DNA of 9,649 nt, taken from positions 1 through 9,649 of the forward strand of contig CAMWTG010000087.1 in NCBI GenBank assembly GCA_947177115.1. The letters run 5' to 3'. Shown here in pieces: positions 5,673 to 9,649 of the stretch (position 1 is its first letter; every line of letters starts with the position of its first letter). Source of the DNA: an uncultured Clostridia bacterium. GTDB lineage: Bacteria > Bacillota > Clostridia > Oscillospirales > Oscillospiraceae. Below the pieces are notes generated by a model. The model was given only the letters and a program-made list of their open reading frames with translations. It ran no database searches and had not been told where the DNA came from. A program made the position numbers and the translations under genes.

Positions 5673-7061
5673 ATGGTTCAGCAGCGCAAAAACGACTTTT
5701 CCCAAGGCGGTATTGCCCAAAACATCCTCTCCCTGGCCATCCCCCTAACGGTGGCCCAGCTGACGGTGGTGCTGTATAACGTGGTGGACCGGGCCTTCAT
5801 CGGCCACATTGATACGATTGGCCGGGATGCCTTTACCGGCATCGGACTGGTCATGCCGGCCACCTATATTGTCACCGCCTTTGCAAACCTCTGCGGCACC
5901 GGCGGCGCGCCGTTGTTCTCCATTGCCCGGGGCCGGGGGGATGACAGGCGGGCCTCCCGGATCATGGGGGTCAGCTTCACCCTCCTGCTTTTGCTGGGGG
6001 CGGCGCTGACGGTCGGGTTTTATCTTTTTCAGACGCCCTTCCTCTACCTGGTGGGCGGCAGCGATGAGACGGTGGTCCATGCCCGGGATTATCTGCAAAT
6101 TTATCTTATTGGGGTCATCCCGGTCATGACCGGCCTGGGCATGAATCCTTTCATCAACGCCCAGGGATTCGGCAAGGTGGGCATGATGACTACGCTTTTG
6201 GGCGCGGTCATCAACCTGATTCTGGATCCGGTATTTATTTTTGCCCTGGGCATGGGCGTTCGGGGCGCGGCCCTGGCCACGGTGATCGCGCAGACCTGCT
6301 CGGCGGTCTGGGTGCTGGTATTCCTGACGGGGAGAAGGGCGGTGCTGCGCATTGAGAAGGCCAGCCTGGGGCTGGACGGGCCGATCCTGAGGCGCGTCTG
6401 CAGCCTGGGGCTGACGGGATTTACCTTTTCCGTCACCAACAGCCTGGTTCAGGCGCTGGGCAATGCCCAGCTCCAGGCCTATGGAGCGGCGGCGGGCAAT
6501 GGCGACCTGTATGTGGCGGCCATGACCGCCATTGTTTCCGTCCGGGAGATCGTCTTCCAGCCCATCCGGGGCCTGACCCAGGGCGCACAGCCGGTCATTG
6601 GCTATAACTACGGCGCGGGCAAATACAGCCGGGTTCGGGAGAGTATCCGGTTCCTGACGGTGACCTGCCTGGGATATAATGTGCTGGTGTGGGTGCTGCT
6701 GCTGGCCTTTCCCCGTGCGTTTATCCTGCTGTTCAACAGCGACCCGGGGCTGCTGGCGGTGGGAGCGCCTACCATGCGGATCTATTACGCGGCCTATGTG
6801 ATGATGAGTTTTCAGATGATCGGACAGAATACGTTTGTGGCCCTGGGACGGGCAAAGAGCGCGGTGTTCTTTTCCCTGTTCCGAAAGGTGATCCTGGTGG
6901 CGCCCATGATGCTGGTGCTGCCCAGGCTGTGGGGACTGGGGGTGTACGGTGTCTTCGCCTCGGAGCCGGTCAGTGATATGATCGGCGGCGGGGCCTGCTT
7001 TCTCACCATGATGTGCACCGTCTGGCGGGAGATGAAGCGCCCGGACGAGGAGAAGCTGTGA
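5673..7061 (+). CDS. MATE-family efflux transporter, MepA-like
   Basis: A 462-residue polytopic membrane protein with about twelve hydrophobic helices in two six-helix halves, the normal MATE size and layout. The first helix region includes LAIPLTVAQLTVVLYNVVDR (21-40), where VVDRAFIG is the family's usual motif. The second half has GAQPVIGYNYGAG (304-316), typical of the MepA/DinF-like branch. MATE proteins export cationic drugs or metabolites using Na+ or H+ gradients; the substrate cannot be told from sequence. The ATG at 5673 was chosen because GGAG (5662-5665) sits seven bases before it; the ATG at 5668 is out of frame. Its leader is dominated by the palindromic repeat, so its expression may depend on that hairpin. 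No MarR/TetR-type regulator is adjacent. Its subfamily differs from the MATE at 7915-9345. Confidence 0.95.
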   Translation: MVQQRKNDFSQGGIAQNILSLAIPLTVAQLTVVLYNVVDRAFIGHIDTIGRDAFTGIGLVMPATYIVTAFANLCGTGGAPLFSIARGRGDDRRASRIMGVSFTLLLLLGAALTVGFYLFQTPFLYLVGGSDETVVHARDYLQIYLIGVIPVMTGLGMNPFINAQGFGKVGMMTTLLGAVINLILDPVFIFALGMGVRGAALATVIAQTCSAVWVLVFLTGRRAVLRIEKASLGLDGPILRRVCSLGLTGFTFSVTNSLVQALGNAQLQAYGAAAGNGDLYVAAMTAIVSVREIVFQPIRGLTQGAQPVIGYNYGAGKYSRVRESIRFLTVTCLGYNVLVWVLLLAFPRAFILLFNSDPGLLAVGAPTMRIYYAAYVMMSFQMIGQNTFVALGRAKSAVFFSLFRKVILVAPMMLVLPRLWGLGVYGVFASEPVSDMIGGGACFLTMMCTVWREMKRPDEEKL

Positions 7062-7076
7062 GTAAGGGTATACCGG

Positions 7077-7103
7077 CCGCAAGCCGCCGCAGGCGGTCTG
7101 CGG
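7077..7103 (+). other. Stable GC-rich hairpin after the MATE gene, no U-run
   Basis: CCGCA (7077-7081) pairs with TGCGG (7099-7103), and inside it GCCGCC (7083-7088) pairs with GGCGGT (7092-7097) around a GCA loop. One mismatch separates the two stems. It begins 16 bases after the MATE stop. AAAACATG follows instead of U's, so it is not a standard terminator. It may stabilise the 3' end or slow polymerase. Confidence 0.5.
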
Positions 7104-7130
7104 AAAACATGCCAAAGAAAATATTTATCC

Positions 7131-7147
7131 GCAAAACTTCGTTTTGC
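7131..7147 (+). promoter_or_regulatory. Hairpin GCAAAAC-TTC-GTTTTGC before the DUF436 ribosome binding site
   Basis: A perfect seven-base stem with a three-base loop ends five bases before AAGGAGGT (7153-7160). It is too close to the ribosome binding site to be ignored and could modulate translation initiation or protect the mRNA. No convincing promoter is seen between 7062 and 7167. Confidence 0.38.
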
Positions 7148-7167
7148 CACACAAGGAGGTAACCCCA

Positions 7168-7728
7168 ATGGAATGCACTCTGCAAGAGATTCAAGCCCAG
7201 GCCGCCCGGGCTGCCGCGGAACTCCTGGACGCCGCCGGCCTGCGCCCTGGCGATATCTTTGTTGTTGGCTGCTCCTCCTCGGAGATCATGGGCGGCCATA
7301 TCGGTAAGGCATCCAGCCTGGAAGCCGCCCGGGCCGTCTTTACGGGAATCTATCCGCTGTTGGAGGAGAGAGGCCTGTATCTGGCGGCGCAGTGCTGCGA
7401 GCATCTGAACCGTGCTTTGATCGTGGAGGCGGACTGCGCCGCAAAATACGGCTATGACCCTGTCAGCGTCCGTCCGCAGCCCAAAGCCGGAGGCTCTTTT
7501 GCTGCGACCGCCTGGGAGTGTTTCCGCTGCCCTGCGGCGGTAGAACAGATCCGCGCACACGCCGGGCTGGATATCGGCGGCACACTTATCGGGATGCATC
7601 TGCGCCCCGTAGCGGTGCCGGTGCGTCTTAGCCTGGATCATATTGGTCAAGCGGCCCTGCTCTGCGCCCGTACCCGCCCCAAGTTCATCGGCGGCAGCCG
7701 CGCCTGCTACGAGGGAGAAAACCGCTGA
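7168..7728 (+). CDS. DUF436 / UPF0340 family protein (YwlG-like), function unknown
   Basis: A 186-residue soluble protein of the UPF0340/TIGR01440 family, matching the roughly 180-residue size of B. subtilis YwlG. Conserved stretches are VVGCSSSEIMGGHIGKASS (32-50), QCCEHLNRALIVE (75-87), GGTLIGMHLRPVAVPVR (137-153) and RPKFIGGSRA (170-179). The GCSSSE and QCCEHLNRA motifs, with their cysteines, serines and histidine, look like an active or ligand-binding site, but no reaction is established. There are no signal peptide or membrane segments. The ATG at 7168 follows a near-perfect AAGGAGGT at seven bases. A TTG at 7144 would add eight residues and overlap the hairpin and ribosome binding site. 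It stands 106 bases after the first MATE gene on the same strand and may be read from that transcript, but the stable hairpins between them leave this open. Confidence 0.92.
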   Translation: MECTLQEIQAQAARAAAELLDAAGLRPGDIFVVGCSSSEIMGGHIGKASSLEAARAVFTGIYPLLEERGLYLAAQCCEHLNRALIVEADCAAKYGYDPVSVRPQPKAGGSFAATAWECFRCPAAVEQIRAHAGLDIGGTLIGMHLRPVAVPVRLSLDHIGQAALLCARTRPKFIGGSRACYEGENR

Positions 7729-7855
7729 GCCTGCGCTGTGTCCCGCGCCGTTTTCATTGCCTAGTTCTCCAAGTATATCGATCGTGAAAACCCTCCTCCA
7801 CCCTTGGGGCGGACGCGCCTATTTCCTCGTTTGTTGTGACCGGGCCAAGCGCCCC

Positions 7856-7884
7856 TTGCCATGCCGCCGGATCGCTGGTATAAT
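7856..7884 (+). promoter_or_regulatory. Near-consensus sigma-A promoter of the second MATE gene
   Basis: TTGCCA (7856-7861), a 17-base spacer and a perfect TATAAT (7879-7884) with an extended TGG before it. Transcription should start near 7891, about 25 bases before the ATG at 7915. The 127 bases between the DUF436 stop and this promoter hold only weak inverted repeats (GGCG-GACG-CGCC near 7810-7819) and no clear terminator. Confidence 0.86.
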
Positions 7885-7914
7885 GAGAAAGAAGAGAGAG
7901 GAGGGGAAGGTTTT

Positions 7915-9345
7915 ATGTCCAAGGAAATCGATTGGAGCCTCTATCTGCATCCCGATGCGGCCCCCGGGCCCCTGCAGCAGATGGCGCTGGTACTGCGGCT
8001 CAGCATCCCGGCCATTCTGGCGGAGATCAGCAGTATTGCCATGCAGTATATTGACGCGGCCATGGTAGGCTCTCTGGGGGCCAATGCTACCGCAGCCATC
8101 GGACTGGTGGCCAGCACTACCTGGCTGTTCAGCGGGGTCTGCGTCTCCGCCGCAGCGGGCTTTTCCGTCCAGATCGCCCAGCTCATTGGTGCGGGGCGGC
8201 GGGAGGAGGCCCAATCTGTGGTGCGTCAGGGGTTGATGGCGGCGGTGGCCATCGGCCTGCTGATGGGCGCTCTGGGGGCGGCCATCAGTTCCGGCCTGCC
8301 CCGCTGGCTTCATGGCGCGGCGGACGTGTGTCCCAATGCCAGCCGGTATTTTCTCATTTATTCCTGTGCGCTGCCTTTCTCGCTGCTGCGGCAGGCGGCG
8401 GGCAGCATGCTCCAGTGCAGCGGCGACATGCGGACCCCCAGCATATTGAATATCCTCCTATGCGCTCTGGATGTGGCGTTCAACGGCCTTTTGATCTTTC
8501 CGGCCCGGGCGGTCTCGGTGCTGGGGGTGGTCTTCGCCCTGCCGGGGGCAGGGCTGGGGGTCGCGGGAGCGGCCCTGGGTACGGCGCTGTCGGAGGTGGT
8601 CACGGCGGCAGGAATGGTCCTTTTTCTGTGCTTTCGCTCTCCGATACTGCGCCTGGTGAAGGGCGTTCCCTGGCGGATGGAGCAGAAGTGCCTGCGTACC
8701 GCCGCCCGGTTGGCGCTGCCTATGGCGGCGGAGCGGATCGTTCTGGGCGGGGCCCATGTGGCGGCTACCCGCATTGTGGCGCCGCTGGGGACGGTGGCTG
8801 TGGCGGCAGATTCCCTGGCGGTGACGGTGGAGGGCTTTTGCTACATGCCGGGCTATGGGATCGCATCGGCGGCCACTACTCTGGTGGGCCAGAGCATCGG
8901 CGCAGGGAGGAAGGATCTGAGCAGGCGCTTTGCCTATCTTTCCGTGGCCCTGGGCATGGGCATCATGGCCTTTACCGGCGTGCTGATGTTCCTGATGGCC
9001 CCCTGGATGTTCTCGCTGCTGACCCCGGACCCGGCAATTCAGGAGCTGGGGTCCTATGTGCTGCGGATCGAGGCGTTTGCCGAGCCTCTTTTTGCCGCCT
9101 CCATTGTGGTGGCCGGCGCTCTGCGGGGCGCGGGGGATACCTTGGCGCCCAGTGTGCTGAACCTGGTGAGCATGTGGGGCGTACGGATTACGGCGGCCAT
9201 GGTGCTGGCGCCCCGGTTTGGTTTGCCGGGGGTCTGGGCGGCCATGTGCGGTGAACTGTGTATCCGGGGGATTTTGTTCCTGATCCGGCTGGTGCGGGGA
9301 AAGTGGCTGGAGGGAAGGCGCGCCGCCATTGCGGCGCAGCGGTAA
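7915..9345 (+). CDS. MATE-family efflux transporter, second paralogue
   Basis: A 476-residue MATE exporter with about twelve membrane helices. A soluble N-terminus (residues 1-25) precedes LSIPAILAEISSIAMQYIDA, and MQYIDAAMVGSLG is the usual first-helix motif. The second half contains ASAATTLVGQSIGAG and AGALRGAGDTLAPS, typical of NorM/DinF-type MATE proteins and distinct from the MepA-like GAQPVIGYNYGAG of the gene at 5673. Export of cationic compounds or metabolites by ion antiport is the family role; the substrate is unknown. I chose the ATG at 7915, just after a GGAGGGGAAGG stretch. The in-frame ATG at 7861 overlaps the -35 and lies upstream of the predicted transcript start. A perfect hairpin GCGCCGC-CATT-GCGGCGC (9320-9337) lies within the last codons, but no U-run follows it. 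Confidence 0.94.
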   Translation: MSKEIDWSLYLHPDAAPGPLQQMALVLRLSIPAILAEISSIAMQYIDAAMVGSLGANATAAIGLVASTTWLFSGVCVSAAAGFSVQIAQLIGAGRREEAQSVVRQGLMAAVAIGLLMGALGAAISSGLPRWLHGAADVCPNASRYFLIYSCALPFSLLRQAAGSMLQCSGDMRTPSILNILLCALDVAFNGLLIFPARAVSVLGVVFALPGAGLGVAGAALGTALSEVVTAAGMVLFLCFRSPILRLVKGVPWRMEQKCLRTAARLALPMAAERIVLGGAHVAATRIVAPLGTVAVAADSLAVTVEGFCYMPGYGIASAATTLVGQSIGAGRKDLSRRFAYLSVALGMGIMAFTGVLMFLMAPWMFSLLTPDPAIQELGSYVLRIEAFAEPLFAASIVVAGALRGAGDTLAPSVLNLVSMWGVRITAAMVLAPRFGLPGVWAAMCGELCIRGILFLIRLVRGKWLEGRRAAIAAQR

Positions 9346-9371
9346 GAGAGCTGTATTTTGCAAAAAGGTCC

Positions 9372-9391
9372 GCACTTTTTGAAAAAAGTGC
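9372..9391. promoter_or_regulatory. Perfect inverted repeat GCACTTTTT/AAAAAGTGC abutting the rpmE -35
   Basis: A nine-base perfect stem with a two-base loop (or eight with a four-base loop) starts 27 bases after the second MATE stop and ends directly at the rpmE -35 hexamer. In RNA it could act as a weak terminator for the MATE gene, followed by the U-rich TTGCAATTTGTGTTTT. As DNA it could be an operator or a curved A-tract upstream element for rpmE. The sequence alone does not decide. Confidence 0.5.
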
Positions 9392-9420
9392 TTGCAATTT
9401 GTGTTTTGCCGTGGTATAGT
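9392..9420 (+). promoter_or_regulatory. Sigma-A promoter of rpmE with extended -10
   Basis: TTGCAA (9392-9397), a 17-base spacer, then TGG followed by TATAGT (9415-9420). A-tracts lie immediately upstream and would favour high activity, as expected for a ribosomal protein gene. Transcription should start near 9427, leaving a leader of about 60 bases. Confidence 0.86.
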
Positions 9421-9423
9421 AAG

Positions 9424-9460
9424 CAATGGCTTTGCGGTGAAAGCTGTGTATAGCCAATTG
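9424..9460 (+). promoter_or_regulatory. Possible L31 leader hairpin
   Basis: CAATGGCT (9424-9431) can pair with AGCCAATTG (9452-9460) with one bulged base. An alternative stem GCTTT (9429... overlapping) with AAAGC (9440-9444) competes with it. The structure lies between the transcription start and AGAGGTG of rpmE. Ribosomal protein genes, L31 included, often carry autoregulatory leaders; identity with any described L31 leader class is inference. The predicted start near 9427 would shorten the outer stem. Confidence 0.33.
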
Positions 9461-9485
9461 AAGAGGAAAGAGGTGAACAAGAGCA

Positions 9486-9649
9486 ATGAAGGAAGGTATC
9501 CATCCCAATTATCAGCAGACTACGATCAAATGCGCCTGCGGTAATGTAATTGAGACAGGTTCCACGAAGAAGGACATTCGCGTGGAAGTCTGCTCTAAGT
9601 GTCACCCCTTCTTCACGGGCAAGCAGAAGCTGGTCGATACCGGCGGACG
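9486..9649 (+). CDS. rpmE: 50S ribosomal protein L31 (3' end outside window)
   Basis: The 54 visible residues match the start of ribosomal protein L31, which joins the central protuberance of the large subunit and bridges to the small subunit. The protein begins MKEGIHPNYQ, the usual L31 start. The zinc-binding form is shown by C16 and C18 (KCACGN) and C36 and C39 (CSKCHPFFTGKQK), so this is the C+ type rather than the zinc-independent paralogue. Full-length L31 is about 65-75 residues, so perhaps 10-20 are missing past the window edge. The ATG at 9486 follows AGAGGTG at about ten bases, a slightly long spacing. It has its own promoter and leader, separate from the MATE gene upstream. Confidence 0.98.
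   Translation, partial: MKEGIHPNYQQTTIKCACGNVIETGSTKKDIRVEVCSKCHPFFTGKQKLVDTGG

Noticed and set aside
5745..7115. 456-codon minus-strand open frame opposite the first MATE gene, and a similar one at 8458-9486
   Set aside because: Their products are rich in H, Q, R, P and G with no domain, and lie opposite well-supported membrane proteins. They are typical antisense artefacts.
7144..7167. TTG start for the DUF436 protein
   Set aside because: The extra eight residues encode the ribosome binding site itself; the ATG at 7168 has ideal spacing to AAGGAGGT.
7861..7914. Upstream ATG for the second MATE protein, adding 18 residues
   Set aside because: The codon overlaps the -35 hexamer and lies before the predicted transcription start; the ATG at 7915 has a good ribosome binding site.
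9349..9360. AGCTGTATTTTG after the second MATE gene as a third repeat copy
   Set aside because: Only about nine bases match the repeat end, and neither the GGCGTT core nor the partner arm follows.
1..9649. CRISPR array, tRNA or rRNA gene, transposase, prophage or defence system
   Set aside because: No regularly spaced repeats, no cloverleaf-like sequence and no protein of these classes was recognised on either strand.

Overview
The window looks like chromosomal DNA of a GC-rich clostridium, most likely an Oscillospiraceae-type gut Firmicute. This is inferred from the strong GGAGG-type ribosome binding sites, sigma-A promoters with extended -10 elements, the short Gram-positive form of CysE next to CysS, the UPF0340/DUF436 (YwlG-like) gene and the zinc-type L31. 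The species cannot be named from the sequence alone.

Left part (1-2793, minus strand): three genes read leftwards. An AraC-family regulator (2793-1885) is followed by a sugar-nucleotide-forming nucleotidyltransferase (1792-866) and a sugar 1-kinase of the N-acetylhexosamine kinase type. The last two overlap as TAATG, and the kinase runs off the window. Together they look like a regulated sugar-activation cassette: sugar to sugar-1-phosphate to NDP-sugar.

Divergent spacer (2794-3394): about 600 bases without a protein gene. It holds the regulator's promoter, two unrelated MITE-like inverted-repeat elements (2865-3031 and 3065-3141), a strong rightward promoter and a GC-rich structured leader for cysE.

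Right part (3395-9649, plus strand): cysE-cysS forms a cysteine supply and charging operon that ends in a clear intrinsic terminator. After it come a MepA-like MATE transporter whose 5' leader is mostly a 46-base palindromic repeat, a DUF436/UPF0340 gene of unknown function, a second and different MATE transporter with its own near-consensus promoter, and the start of rpmE (ribosomal protein L31) with its own promoter and a possible leader hairpin.

Most of the coding content is ordinary. The best leads are non-coding. The repeat at 2865-3031 reads like the compact palindrome at 5604-5649 opened by a 112-base segment flanked by GTC on both sides. The cysE leader can fold in mutually exclusive ways but lacks T-box hallmarks. 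I found no CRISPR array, tRNA, rRNA, phage or defence system.
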